Assembly: GCF_000373585.1 (NCBI RefSeq)
Contig: NZ_KB891962.1
Coordinates: 124,001-188,000, forward strand
DNA length: 64,000 bases
Direction: 5' to 3'
Origin: Streptomyces sp. MspMP-M5
GTDB lineage: Bacteria > Actinomycetota > Actinomycetes > Streptomycetales > Streptomycetaceae
Of this stretch, positions 1-8,011 are shown piece after piece. The position numbers and the translations under genes are program-made. The notes below the pieces were generated by a model that saw only the letters and a list, made by a program, of their open reading frames with translations, had not been told where the DNA came from and did not search any database. Numbering within the stretch: the stretch's first letter is position 1; each line of letters begins with the position of its first letter.

Positions 1-329
1 TGGGCCGCAGTGTCTTTGAGGAAGAAACCGGCAGCACCGGCGGCGAGTGCCCGTGCGACGTTCTCATCGGTCGCGAAGCCGGTCAGCATGGCCACGACCG
101 GCGGGTCGTCGAGCTCCCGCAGTGCCGTCAGCACCTTCAGCCCGCAGACGTCGGGCATGTAGATGTCGACCAGCGCAACCTGGGGACGGTGTCGTACGGC
201 TTGGTCCACGGCCTCAAGTCCGTCACACGTCGCGGAGACGCGGATGTCGTCAGTGCTCTCCAAGATTCTTTGCAAGCCATACCGCAACAGCTTGTCGTCA
301 TCGACGACCATCACATTCACGGGAGGCAC
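1..329 (-). CDS. NarL/FixJ-type response regulator, receiver domain (3' end outside window)
   Basis: Reading down from a GTG at 329 (an alternative GTG is at 320) gives a canonical receiver domain. The acidic pair lies in VVDDDK, the phosphoacceptor Asp in LVDIYMPD, the conserved Thr in MLTGF and the Lys in FFLKD. This is about 105 residues. The expected LuxR-type HTH output domain lies beyond base 1. By family it is the cytoplasmic partner of a sensor kinase and a transcription factor; its targets are unknown. The DNA just upstream (340-370) is AT-rich for this genome and probably holds its promoter, but I could not fit confident -35/-10 boxes. Confidence 0.9.
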   Translation of the reverse strand, partial: MPPVNVMVVDDDKLLRYGLQRILESTDDIRVSATCDGLEAVDQAVRHRPQVALVDIYMPDVCGLKVLTALRELDDPPVVAMLTGFATDENVARALAAGAAGFFLKDTAA

Positions 330-820
330 AGACCCACTCGCCTATAAAGTAAAAAATCAGAACAATGATGCTCTGTGCACCTTAACCGATGCTTTACAGC
401 CACCTCTGGTCCCGGAGCGAGCAACGGAACGGCGGCGGGCTGCGTGGCCGTGGACCTCACTCTTCGGCGGGGCCTCGCCGGTGCTCCCGAACAACCGGAG
501 GGGGACCTGGTGAGCCTGCCGAGCTGGGTACGCAGCCGCTTGAGACGACCGCCGACCTTGTGGCTTCCGGGTGCGCGATGAGCTGCCCGACACCCGAGGG
601 TGCGCGAGTGGTGGGGGATGCCCTGCTCACCGGCCTGGGGCCGCGAGAAGGACGCGAACAACCGGGTGGCTCGTGATCGCACGGGCCGGACCAGCGAGTT
701 CCTCCGGCTTCAAAACGCCTCGGCCCCGGCAGTCTTGTCGCCTTCGGCAGGACGCCGGATCGGTCCGCCCCGCACGTTCTCCGAACAGAGGGTGCCCGCC
801 AGCAGCGGCGGCTGAAGAAG
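330..820. other. Region without a convincing gene
   Basis: The frames here are short, Arg/Pro-rich and match no family I recognise. The only notable stretch is the AT-rich block near 340-370, upstream of the response regulator. It may be decayed sequence, in keeping with the pseudogenes at 3-5 kb and 8-10 kb. Confidence 0.5.
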
Positions 821-1264
821 TCAGTCTGGGGTCGTCTCGATGAGCAGGCGAATACCGTCGATCAGCGCCTGCGCCTGCCCATCGGGCCAGTCCGCGATCC
901 GGCCCGCAAGGTGCCGGGTCAGCGTGTTGCGCAGCCCAGTGACCGTTGCGCGGCCCTTGGGCGTCAACGCGAGCAGGGTGGCCCGGCCGTCGCAGGGGTC
1001 GGGGCTGCGCTCGAGCAGACCCGCGCTTTCGAGCCGGTCGGCATAGCGACTTGCGCCGGATCGGTCGATGCCGACCTCGTCGGCCAGCCGCGCCGCCGAT
1101 TGCGGTCCGAGTCGAGCCAGCCCACTGAGCACCGGGTAGGTCTGACGATCGACACCCGCCGGTGCCGCGTCGAGGACCGCGTCGTAGAGCGCGCTCCGGT
1201 TGCGCCGCAGCAACAGCTGTCCCAGCGCTTGCTCCAGGTCCCGTGCCAAATCCGTATTCGCCAT
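821..1264 (-). CDS. MarR-family transcriptional regulator
   Basis: A 147-residue protein, typical MarR length. The winged helix-turn-helix covers about residues 50-105: recognition region IDRSGASRYADRLE, then the wing DPCDGRATLLALTPKG with the conserved Asp-Gly-Arg. I chose the ATG at 1264 because the in-frame extension upstream is Arg/His-rich, unlike the family, and would run into the divergent promoter. The gene faces a small ORF and a drug efflux pump across about 80 bp. That arrangement is standard for a MarR repressor controlling its pump and itself, relieved by a small ligand. The ligand cannot be told from sequence. Confidence 0.88.
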   Translation of the reverse strand: MANTDLARDLEQALGQLLLRRNRSALYDAVLDAAPAGVDRQTYPVLSGLARLGPQSAARLADEVGIDRSGASRYADRLESAGLLERSPDPCDGRATLLALTPKGRATVTGLRNTLTRHLAGRIADWPDGQAQALIDGIRLLIETTPD

Positions 1265-1310
1265 CCAACAATGATACGTGTGAAACGCACGGAATGGGCG
1301 TAGGGTTGTT

Positions 1311-1327
1311 GCGTGCAAGTCGCACGC
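1311..1327. promoter_or_regulatory. Inverted repeat, candidate MarR operator
   Basis: GCGTGC and GCACGC are perfect 6-bp arms around a 5-bp spacer, between the divergent MarR gene and the ORF/pump pair and about 20 bp before the latter's start codons. A weaker CGTG...CACG repeat lies near 1278-1292. Position and symmetry fit a repressor site. Operator function is inferred. Confidence 0.5.
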
Positions 1328-1346
1328 GCTTCTCTTGGGAGGTCTC

Positions 1347-1610
1347 ATGGTCATGGGTCATGTGCTGACCCGGCGGATCATCGGTCAGCCGGACGACGCT
1401 GTGGTCGACATCGCGCGCTACTTACAGCCGTCCGACGTTCAGGTCACCGATGGCGTCGTCAGCGACTACTCGGGGTTCGTCGAGCACATCACACCGGTTC
1501 TCCGCGGCACGTTGCTCGCCCTTGCGGACACCGAGCCTGCGACGCCGATCGGCGCGGGCGAGGTTGTTGAGCGACTGGCGGGCGCGCGGCGGACCGAGGG
1601 GGCGCGGTGA
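1347..1610 (+). CDS. Small hypothetical protein, TTA codon, coupled to efflux pump
   Basis: An 87-residue acidic protein with no family I recognise, no signal peptide and no membrane segment. GGGAGG at 1337-1342 can serve either ATG 1347 or ATG 1353. The stop overlaps the pump's ATG as TGATG, so the two are probably translationally coupled. Codon 26 is TTA (1422-1424), rare in Streptomyces and read by the bldA tRNA, so this ORF and perhaps the pump behind it may be expressed only late in growth. It could be a small accessory or regulatory protein of the pump. No function is assigned. Confidence 0.6.
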   Translation: MVMGHVLTRRIIGQPDDAVVDIARYLQPSDVQVTDGVVSDYSGFVEHITPVLRGTLLALADTEPATPIGAGEVVERLAGARRTEGAR

Positions 1611-3064
1611 TGACCGAGAGGCGTCGCAGCGCGCTGATCGGGCCGGTGCTGGTGCTGGCCACGCTGGTCTCCAGCATCATCAGCTCGTTCGGTGCTCCGC
1701 TGATCCCCACTGTTGCCCGCGCTTTTCATGAGTCGCTGAGCACGGCGCAGTGGTCGTTGACCGTGGCGCTGCTGGTCGGCGCGGCGAGTTCCCCGGTCCT
1801 GGGCCGACTCGGCGACGGTCCGCGACGGCGAGTGACGTTGCTCGGCGGCTTGGCTGTGGTCACGGTGGGCGGTGTCGTGGCTGCGCTGGCAGGCGGCTTG
1901 GGGACGCTGCTCGTCGGCCGTGGACTGCAGGGCGTCGGGCTCGGGCTGGCGCCGTTGGCGATGGCCACCGCCCGGGAAGAACTGCCGCAGGCCAAGGTCG
2001 CGCCGATGATTGCGCTGTTGTCGGTATCGGCGGGGGCCGGCCTCGGCGCCGGTTACCCGATCAGCGGGTTGCTCGCCGAGGCGTGGGGATTGGCGGGTGC
2101 GTACTGGTTCGGCACGATCGTGTCCGGCCTCGCGTTGATCTGTGTCGCCGCAGTCGTACCGTCGAGCGCGGGGCGTAGCGCCCCCAACCGGCTCGACTGG
2201 GCCGGTGCCGTGCTGCTCGCACTGGCGATGGTCGCCGCACTGGTGGCAACGGCCGAGGGGACACAGTGGGGTTGGGGTTCGCCGGCGATCAACGGCCTGT
2301 TGGCCGCCGGGGTAGTGCTCTTCGCGGTCTGGGCCGTGCAGCAGCTGCGCGCCGGGAACCCGCTGGTTCAGCTGCGTCTGTTGCGCCATCCATCCGTGCT
2401 TTCCGCCGATGCCTGTGCCGTGGTGCTCGGCGTCGCGATGTACATGGTGCTTTCGGGGGTGACGGAGTTCGTGCAATCCCCGCGCTCGGGCGGATTCGGG
2501 TTCTCCGCATCGGCCGTCGTGGCCGGCCTCGTCCTCATCCCCCTGTCCATCTTCATGCTGAGCAGCTCCCGCACCCTGCCAATCTTGGTGACATGCATAG
2601 GGATCCGGGCGGTGCTGACGCTGGGCTGCCTCGTAGCCGCGCTGGGCTGCGGATTCTTCGCGGTCTTCCATGGTGCCCTGTGGCAAGCCTTCGTCATGAC
2701 GGGTGTCCTGGGAGTGGGACTGGGCACCACCTTCGCCGCGATTCCCGGTTTGATCGTGCAGTCGATCCCCGCCCGGGAGACAGGTAGCGCCATGGGCTTC
2801 TACCAAGTGGTCCGCTTCACCGGCTTTTCCCTGGGCAGCGCGCTCACCGCCACCATCCTGGCCGCTCATGTCAGCGGCAACGGTCAGCCAACGGTGGGCG
2901 GTTACACCACGGTGCTGTGGTTCTCCGCCGGCTTCTGTGTCCTCGCCGCCGCCCTTGCCTGGTTCCTGCCCGCCCGATCCACCCGGCTCACGCCCGCAGA
3001 GAGCCTGCCCGCCGACGAGATCCGGCTACGGGGACAGACCGACAGCAACGACCTCTCGTCATGA
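1610..3064 (+). CDS. MFS drug/proton antiporter, DHA2-like
   Basis: 484 residues with many hydrophobic segments, consistent with the 14-helix DHA2 branch of the major facilitator superfamily. The loop after helix 2 carries the motif-A remnant GRLGDGPRRR (around residue 65), and helix 5 is Gly-rich (LSVSAGAGLGAGYPISGLL), as in antiporter motif C. Family role: proton-driven export of drugs or secondary metabolites across the cytoplasmic membrane. I chose ATG 1610, which overlaps the stop of the small ORF; a GTG at 1607 is also possible. A divergent MarR gene with an operator-like repeat is the likely regulator. The substrate is unknown. Confidence 0.9.
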   Translation: MTERRRSALIGPVLVLATLVSSIISSFGAPLIPTVARAFHESLSTAQWSLTVALLVGAASSPVLGRLGDGPRRRVTLLGGLAVVTVGGVVAALAGGLGTLLVGRGLQGVGLGLAPLAMATAREELPQAKVAPMIALLSVSAGAGLGAGYPISGLLAEAWGLAGAYWFGTIVSGLALICVAAVVPSSAGRSAPNRLDWAGAVLLALAMVAALVATAEGTQWGWGSPAINGLLAAGVVLFAVWAVQQLRAGNPLVQLRLLRHPSVLSADACAVVLGVAMYMVLSGVTEFVQSPRSGGFGFSASAVVAGLVLIPLSIFMLSSSRTLPILVTCIGIRAVLTLGCLVAALGCGFFAVFHGALWQAFVMTGVLGVGLGTTFAAIPGLIVQSIPARETGSAMGFYQVVRFTGFSLGSALTATILAAHVSGNGQPTVGGYTTVLWFSAGFCVLAAALAWFLPARSTRLTPAESLPADEIRLRGQTDSNDLSS

Positions 3065-3171
3065 GCAACCTCCGGCCGGACGACCCGCGTCGCCGCCTTT
3101 GCTCGTTCGTCCCTGCCGGTCCAGCACCTCAGCAGGTCTTGGTATCAATCCCCTCGAACTGTGGAGATCTT

Positions 3172-3529
3172 CTAAGCGGCCAGCCCCAGAGGGGAGTTGG
3201 CTTGGCGGTCATGTTCGTAGTCGATCGGGCTCCGGTACCCACACACGCTGTGCAGTCGGTGGGTGTCGTAGAACCCGGTGATCCAGGTGGCGATCTTCAG
3301 CCGGGCCTGGGTGCGGGTGGCGAAGGTGCGCCGGTGGACGTACTCAACCTTGAGGACGCTGTGGAACGCCTCGCTGACGGCGTTGTCGAAACACGAGCCG
3401 ACCCGGCCCATGGACTGCGTCACGCCCAGGCGCCGGCAGACCCGCCGAAAGCGTCGGGAGCAGTACTCGCTGCCGCGGTCGCCATCGGGCGTCGGGCAGG
3501 TCGCTGGGGTACGGCTTCCGCTGGCTCAC
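3172..3529 (-). mobile_element. Chimeric insertion-sequence scar: IS5-type start joined to IS3-type OrfB end
   Basis: A GTG at 3529 begins 16 codons typical of an IS5/IS4-type transposase start (SQRKPYPSDLPDARW). At about 3483 this switches to another reading frame encoding the last third of an IS3-family OrfB integrase: DGDRGSEYCS, then GSCFDNAVSEAFHSVLK with the final catalytic Glu, and a C-terminal FYDTHRLHSVCGYRSP block. No complete transposase or terminal repeats remain, so it cannot move itself. It records at least two insertions and a deletion. Confidence 0.8.
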
Positions 3530-3660
3530 GCGGTAGCGTGATCATGGATGCGGCGGACGGTGCTGTCCGTTGCCGTTGGGCGTTTCTGTCTGATCTTCAA
3601 ACCAGACGGGCTTCGTGTGCGAAAGCCGGAGCAAACGGGCGGCCACGTGCGCAGCTCGAT

Positions 3661-4008
3661 GGATGCGACCTCGCTCTCCCCGGCGACTTCGCCACCGTGC
3701 TCTTCATCGCCTACGCGCTCCTCCTGGTCTGCTGGCTCACCGCATCCCTGTGGATGGCCGTCGCCATCCTGCGCGGCACCACCTCCTTCCCTCGCTGGAT
3801 GTGCGCCGCCAATCCCGCCGTCTGCGTCCTTGTCGGCCAACTGCTCGCCAAGGGTGTCCCGGGCCCGGCGGGCATCCCGCTCCAAGGCGCCCAACTCAGC
3901 CTCGCCAACCTCCTGTTCTTCGCCTTGACCACTGCCACCCTATGGAACGCCCACCGTCGTAGGGCCGCAACGACGACGCCTGGGGATCACGCGCCACCAT
4001 GCCGGTAG
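3661..4008 (+). pseudogene. C-terminal remnant of a multi-pass membrane protein
   Basis: From about 3661 the frame encodes three strongly hydrophobic segments. The first is FATVLFIAYALLLVCWLT, one follows FPRWMCAANPAV, and the last is near ALTTATLWN. A short basic tail and a stop end it at 4008. No start codon or signal lies upstream: the frame fades into unrelated sequence next to the IS scar. The original N-terminus has therefore been lost. The family is unidentified; an uncharacterised actinobacterial integral membrane protein is likely. Confidence 0.5.
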
Positions 4009-4075
4009 CCACGGGTTTCGGAGGTGGGGCGTGGCTACCGCCGTACCGCGCCGTGAGCGGTGCGGCGCCCACCGG

Positions 4076-4364
4076 TCACCGTGACGAGGTGTGCGGGAAC
4101 CACGCCGTGGGCCGGGAGCAGGCCCGATGGTAGATCTGCTCGGCGGTGGCGTACTCGAACCTCGTGGTGATCCCCGCACGCGCGCAGGCCCGGGGGCGCG
4201 ATCACCGGGTTGGACGGCTTTGACGCCGGGGTGGAGTCGTCGGTCGCTGTTGCGGACGGCTCGGGGGTGGCTCCATCAGCATGCGCAACCGGGCCGGCAG
4301 TGAACAGGAAGGCGCCGGCAGAGATAGTGGCCAGAAGGGCTCTGGTCACGTGCTTGGGTATCAA
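4076..4364 (-). pseudogene. Small secreted protein gene with a probable frameshift
   Basis: A TTG at 4364, 8 nt after GGAG, starts a clear Sec signal peptide (MIPKHVTRALLATISAGAFLFTAGPVAHA) followed by a Thr/Pro/Ser-rich linker. Around 4192-4199, a run of C residues on the coding strand, the frame becomes Arg/His-rich. The alternate frame reads sensibly (GITTRFEYATAEQIYHRAC) and stops at 4076. This suggests a one-base indel. It may be an inactive gene or a sequencing error. Without the indel the frame would end at 4035. Confidence 0.55.
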
Positions 4365-4389
4365 GGGTTGTGCTCCGGAGTGGTGTCAA

Positions 4390-4590
4390 GGTTGTGCAGT
4401 CGTACTCCGTCAGGGCCGTACACGTTGAGTACACGTAGCCCTGACCGAAGCGGACGCCTTCCCGGGGGAGGAAAGACGTCAGTTTGGTGGCGAAGTTGTC
4501 GACGTTCTCGTAGCCGGCCTTCTTGTGGGTCCACGCGCTCAGTGCAAGGACGCCCTTGTCGTTCTTCGCATGGTGGATGCCGTAGACGTC
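4390..4590 (-). pseudogene. Orphan coding fragment cut by IS630 sequence
   Basis: This stretch encodes protein-like sequence (DVYGIHHAKNDKGVLALSAW ... REGVRFGQGYVYSTCTAL) with no start. Its 5' side is lost where IS630-derived DNA begins near 4585. Its 3' side runs into the signal-peptide gene in another frame. The family is not recognised. It is probably the C-terminal part of a gene destroyed by the insertion. Confidence 0.4.
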
Positions 4591-5016
4591 GGCGCCGCCC
4601 TGCAGTCGGTCCGCGCCGCCCGGCCCGACGGCGCCCCGATCTACATCATTTTGGACGACCGCTCCGCTCACACCGGAGCGGACATCCGCTGCTGGGCAAA
4701 GAAGAACCAGGTCGAGCTGTGCTTCACCCCGGCCTACGCCTCTTGGGTCAACCCGATCGAGGCCCACTTCGGCCCGCTGCGGCAGTTCGGCCTGGCGAAT
4801 TCACACCACCGCAGTCACCCGGCGCAGACCCAGGCTCTGCACCGCTACCTACACTGGCGCAACGCCAACGCGCGCCCTCCCGATGTCCTCGTCGCACAGC
4901 GCAAGGAACGCGCCCGCATCCGCAGCGAAAAGGGCATCCGCTGGGGCGGACACCCCTCGCCACCGCGGCATAAGGGACGCCCCACGGTAGAACCGATCGG
5001 GTTCGGGCGGGAATGA
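4582..5016 (+). pseudogene. IS630-family transposase, C-terminal fragment
   Basis: About 145 codons match the DDE_3 endonuclease end of IS630 transposases: SVRAARPDGAPIYIILDD with an acidic active-site residue, then CFTPAYASWVNPIEAHFGPL with the catalytic Glu, and a basic tail (RKERARIRSEKGIRWGG). The N-terminal HTH and first catalytic Asp are missing, so it is inactive. It abuts a gene fragment on the opposite strand, which marks the insertion or deletion junction. Confidence 0.82.
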
Positions 5017-5167
5017 TCCGGGTCAGTAGGCGCCCGGTGCGGTGCGCGCTGGGAGGCAGCGCCAATGCGCCCCTGCACGGGAGTACCGCCCGCCCCCTGG
5101 ATGCCGCCACCCTGGCCGGTAATCGATGGGGCCACCGCACCCCGCACGCAACGAAAGGGGTTCCGTC

Positions 5168-5722
5168 ATGCGCCTGCTCAACACCAAGAGAATCGCACCC
5201 GCCCCGGCGGTCGCGGCGATGCTGCTTGGCGCCGCCTTCCCCCTTGTGGGGCCAACGGTCGCGGCGGACGCATCGGTTCTCGACCTCAGTTGCCGGGGTG
5301 CGACGCAGGTGACGTACGACCCCGGCCTGACCCTGACGCCTCAGCGTGTCCACTTTCACGCGGTGAACCAACTCACCAGCTGCACCTCGCCCAAGGACCC
5401 CACGCTGACCAGCAGCCAGCCGTACATCATCGACGGCGACCTCGTCCTGTCGTGCGGGACTCCGCTGGACAACGGGCCGGCCACCCAGACCATCACCTGG
5501 AACAACGGCAGGTCCAGCACCTTCACCGGCTCGTTCACCACCTCGTCGGTCGGCGGTGTGCTGGTGGACACCTTTGTCGGCAAGGTGACAGCCGGCGAGT
5601 TCCAGGGAGACTCCGCCGAGCTCGTCTTCGACGAGTCCCAGCGGAATATGGCGCAGTGTGCCCAGCCCGGCGGGCTGAAGCGAGAGTCCGGGGTCCTCAG
5701 CTTGACCGTCCAGGAGCTGTAA
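5168..5722 (+). CDS. Secreted hypothetical protein
   Basis: 184 residues. ATG 5168 lies about 8 nt after AAAGGGG. The N-terminus is a Sec signal peptide: basic RLLNTKR, hydrophobic stretch, cleavage likely after AADA. The mature part is Thr/Ser-rich and beta-strand-like, with four cysteines (LSCRG, LTSCTS, LSCGT, AQCAQ) that could form two disulfides outside the cell. It resembles uncharacterised exported Streptomyces proteins, and I assign no function. It ends 60 bp before the CDPS-P450 gene on the same strand. Co-transcription is possible, but a role in that pathway is unsupported. Confidence 0.8.
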   Translation: MRLLNTKRIAPAPAVAAMLLGAAFPLVGPTVAADASVLDLSCRGATQVTYDPGLTLTPQRVHFHAVNQLTSCTSPKDPTLTSSQPYIIDGDLVLSCGTPLDNGPATQTITWNNGRSSTFTGSFTTSSVGGVLVDTFVGKVTAGEFQGDSAELVFDESQRNMAQCAQPGGLKRESGVLSLTVQEL

Positions 5723-5782
5723 CCCAGGGCCTCACGTCCTACGAGCCCCGGGGCAACCTCGTTTTGCCGGAGGTGCCGTGGC

Positions 5783-7735
5783 ATGAGTGAACCGCTCCTC
5801 AGTACCACCTTGACAGGCTTCGAGGCGCTGCCCTTCTGCGAGAACTGCCGCAGCGTCTTCGAACGCGGCGACCATCTGCTGATCGGCGTCAGCCCTGGGA
5901 ACAGCTATTTCACCCATCAGCGGATAGCTCAACTCGTGGCCTGGGCGAGGGAGTTCTTCGCAGCAGTGGACGTCGTGTACGCCGATCTGCAGGTCGAAGC
6001 CCAGTTCATGGCCTGCGGCTACCCTGCCGAGCAGGCGCTGCGTCGCGCCGCCAAGGAGGTCAAGGCCACGTATCGGCGGATTCACCGAGGCGTCCTGGAG
6101 GCGGATCGCAGCCGTGTACGGATCCACGCGCTCTCGGATTTCCTGTCTCACCCCGCCTATCGGCGACTGGGCCGGGCCGTCCGTGAGGCGCTGACTGGTG
6201 ACCGAGAGTTCCGTGAGGCCACCGAGGGCATGGCCCGGTCCTTCCTCAAGGCCCGGCTCGACCAGGGGCTCGCCCCCTCCGCAGAGCAAGTCGCCACCGG
6301 CGTCGAGTACATCGCGGCCGAGCTGCCGTTCCTCCTGAACACCCCGGCGCTGCTCGACGTCCCGTCCTCCGTCGCCTGCTACCACGTCGAACTCCACGTC
6401 ACTGCGGTGCTGTACGGCCGCGAGGGGGGTCTTCGGGCGGTCCCCGAGCAAGGCTACGCCGTAGTGCGCCCGGTGAGCCGACCGCAGACGGCGCTGCCTG
6501 ATCCGTCGACCACCCATCAGATGGAGAGCAGGATGACCACGACTACGCAGCCCGAGGCCGCCTTCCCGCTCTCCCGGCGCGGCGACGTCCTCCCAGAGCA
6601 GGCACACCTGCTGTGCGAGAAGCATCCGGTTGCCAGGGTCCGCACGATGACTGGGGACGTAGCCTGGCTGGTCAGCAACTACGCCCTGGCCAAGCAGGTC
6701 CTGGAGGATGAGCGGTTCAGTCTCAAGGACACCGCCAACCCAGGAGTGCCCCGTCAATACGCGCTGACCATCCCACCGGAGGTGGTCAACAACATGGGCA
6801 ACATCAACAGCGCTGGGCTGCGCAACGCCGTGATGAAGACCCTCTCGCCCCGCGCCGACAAGGAGTTGGCCGGCTGGCTGGAGACCGAGGCACACCAGCT
6901 CATCGACCGCCTCGTCGAGCAGGGCGCCCCGGGCGAGCTGCGAGACGGCTTCACCCAACCGTACTCGGCCGCCTTGCACTGCCGCCTGCTCGGGATACCG
7001 ACCGACGACTGGCGCCGGCTGATGTCCGGCATCGACGTCGCGTTCATCACCAGCCCCACGCCCTTCGAGGGGGCTGCTCACAACTGGTACAAGGACCTTC
7101 GCTACATGCTCGATCGGCTCAACGCCGACCCCGAGCCGACCGAGGGCCTGCTCGGCCGCTTCGTCGAACTCCGACGCTCCCCGGACGTCTGCGACCAGGT
7201 CAGCGACGAGCTGCTGGCCACCGTCGCCCTTTCGCTCTTCGGCGCGGGTGCGGTCTCCACCTCCTCCTTCCTGCTGCACGCGATCATCGCCCTGGCGCAG
7301 CGGCCCGAACTGGCCGAGCGCATCCGCCGGGAGCCGCCCGTCATCGACCGGGCGGTGGACGAGCTCCTCCGCTACAACCTGTCGATCGGTGACGCCCTGC
7401 CCCGGCTTGCCCTGGCGGACGTCCAGATCGGCGACGTGTTGGTCAGGACGGGAGAGCTGGTCCTCGTGCTGATCGAGGGGGCCAACTACGACCCGGAGGT
7501 CTTCCCCCACCCGGAACGGATCGACTTCGACCGGGAGCCCAACCCGCACCTCGCCTTCGGCGCGGGACGGCACTTCTGCCCTGCCTCGGCCATCGCCCGC
7601 ACGCACGCGCAGATCGCACTGACAGCACTGGTGCAGCGGTTGCCGGAACTACGGCTGGCCCTGCCGGTCGAGCAACTCGTCTGGCGACCGGGCTTCATCA
7701 AGCGCCTCCCGGAACGGCTTCCGGTCCTTTGGTGA
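5783..7735 (+). CDS. Cyclodipeptide synthase fused in frame to cytochrome P450
   Basis: One uninterrupted 650-codon frame; ATG 5783 is 8 nt after GGAGGT. Residues 1-230 are a CDPS, which uses two aminoacyl-tRNAs to make a cyclic dipeptide. Visible are nucleophile S37 and N40 in GVSPGNSYF, Y176 and E180 in YIAAE, and Y200-H201, matching the NYH subfamily (AlbC S37/N40/Y178/E182/Y202/H203). Residues 231-250 are a Pro/Ser/Thr linker. Residues 251-650 are a P450: I-helix GAGAVSTS (487-494), ExxR at E527-R530, heme loop FGAGRHFC with C599. The usual C-helix HxxxR reads SxxxR (S343, R347). P450s paired with CDPSs oxidise or couple diketopiperazines, often tryptophan-containing ones. That product class is inference here. 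Family members are normally two separate genes. Confidence 0.92.
   Translation: MSEPLLSTTLTGFEALPFCENCRSVFERGDHLLIGVSPGNSYFTHQRIAQLVAWAREFFAAVDVVYADLQVEAQFMACGYPAEQALRRAAKEVKATYRRIHRGVLEADRSRVRIHALSDFLSHPAYRRLGRAVREALTGDREFREATEGMARSFLKARLDQGLAPSAEQVATGVEYIAAELPFLLNTPALLDVPSSVACYHVELHVTAVLYGREGGLRAVPEQGYAVVRPVSRPQTALPDPSTTHQMESRMTTTTQPEAAFPLSRRGDVLPEQAHLLCEKHPVARVRTMTGDVAWLVSNYALAKQVLEDERFSLKDTANPGVPRQYALTIPPEVVNNMGNINSAGLRNAVMKTLSPRADKELAGWLETEAHQLIDRLVEQGAPGELRDGFTQPYSAALHCRLLGIPTDDWRRLMSGIDVAFITSPTPFEGAAHNWYKDLRYMLDRLNADPEPTEGLLGRFVELRRSPDVCDQVSDELLATVALSLFGAGAVSTSSFLLHAIIALAQRPELAERIRREPPVIDRAVDELLRYNLSIGDALPRLALADVQIGDVLVRTGELVLVLIEGANYDPEVFPHPERIDFDREPNPHLAFGAGRHFCPASAIARTHAQIALTALVQRLPELRLALPVEQLVWRPGFIKRLPERLPVLW
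6523..6535 (+). promoter_or_regulatory. Internal ribosome-binding site and ATG of the P450 half
   Basis: GGAG at 6523-6526 lies 6 nt before an in-frame ATG at 6533, which begins MTTTTQPEA, a plausible start for a stand-alone P450. The P450 could therefore be made both as part of the fusion and as a free 400-residue protein. This also suggests the fusion arose by loss of the CDPS stop codon. Confidence 0.5.
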
Positions 7736-7740
7736 ACCCA

Positions 7741-7784
7741 TGGCACTTGCTGACCCTCCATCTGGCACTTGCTGACCATCCATC
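7741..7784. repeat. Two tandem 22-bp repeats after the CDPS-P450 gene
   Basis: The unit TGGCACTTGCTGACC(C/A)TCCATC occurs twice head to tail with one mismatch, directly after the stop codon. Short repeated blocks of this kind occur at the ends of IS21-type elements, so this may be the end of a lost transposon. That link is a guess. The rest of 7785-8011 shows no gene. Confidence 0.6.
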
Positions 7785-8011
7785 GCGACCGCTGAAGTCT
7801 CGGCGACCGGCACCGCGGCGCCTCCTGCCATCGCAGCGGCTGGGGCTGCAGCCGGTTGCCTCCTCCGCCCGTCCGGTCCCGCGTACTGCGCAGGGCCGTA
7901 CGAGTTGGGGTGGGGAGCCTGATCTACCGACGCCAACAGCGCTCCCGGAGCTGCTGCTCGGGGGCTGTTGGGGACTTCCTGGTGAACTGAGAGGACGTCT
8001 GGGCGCACGGT

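Noticed and set aside
5732-7606. Long minus-strand frame opposite the CDPS-P450 gene
   Set aside because: No domain or ribosome site. The plus strand carries all catalytic motifs of two known families.
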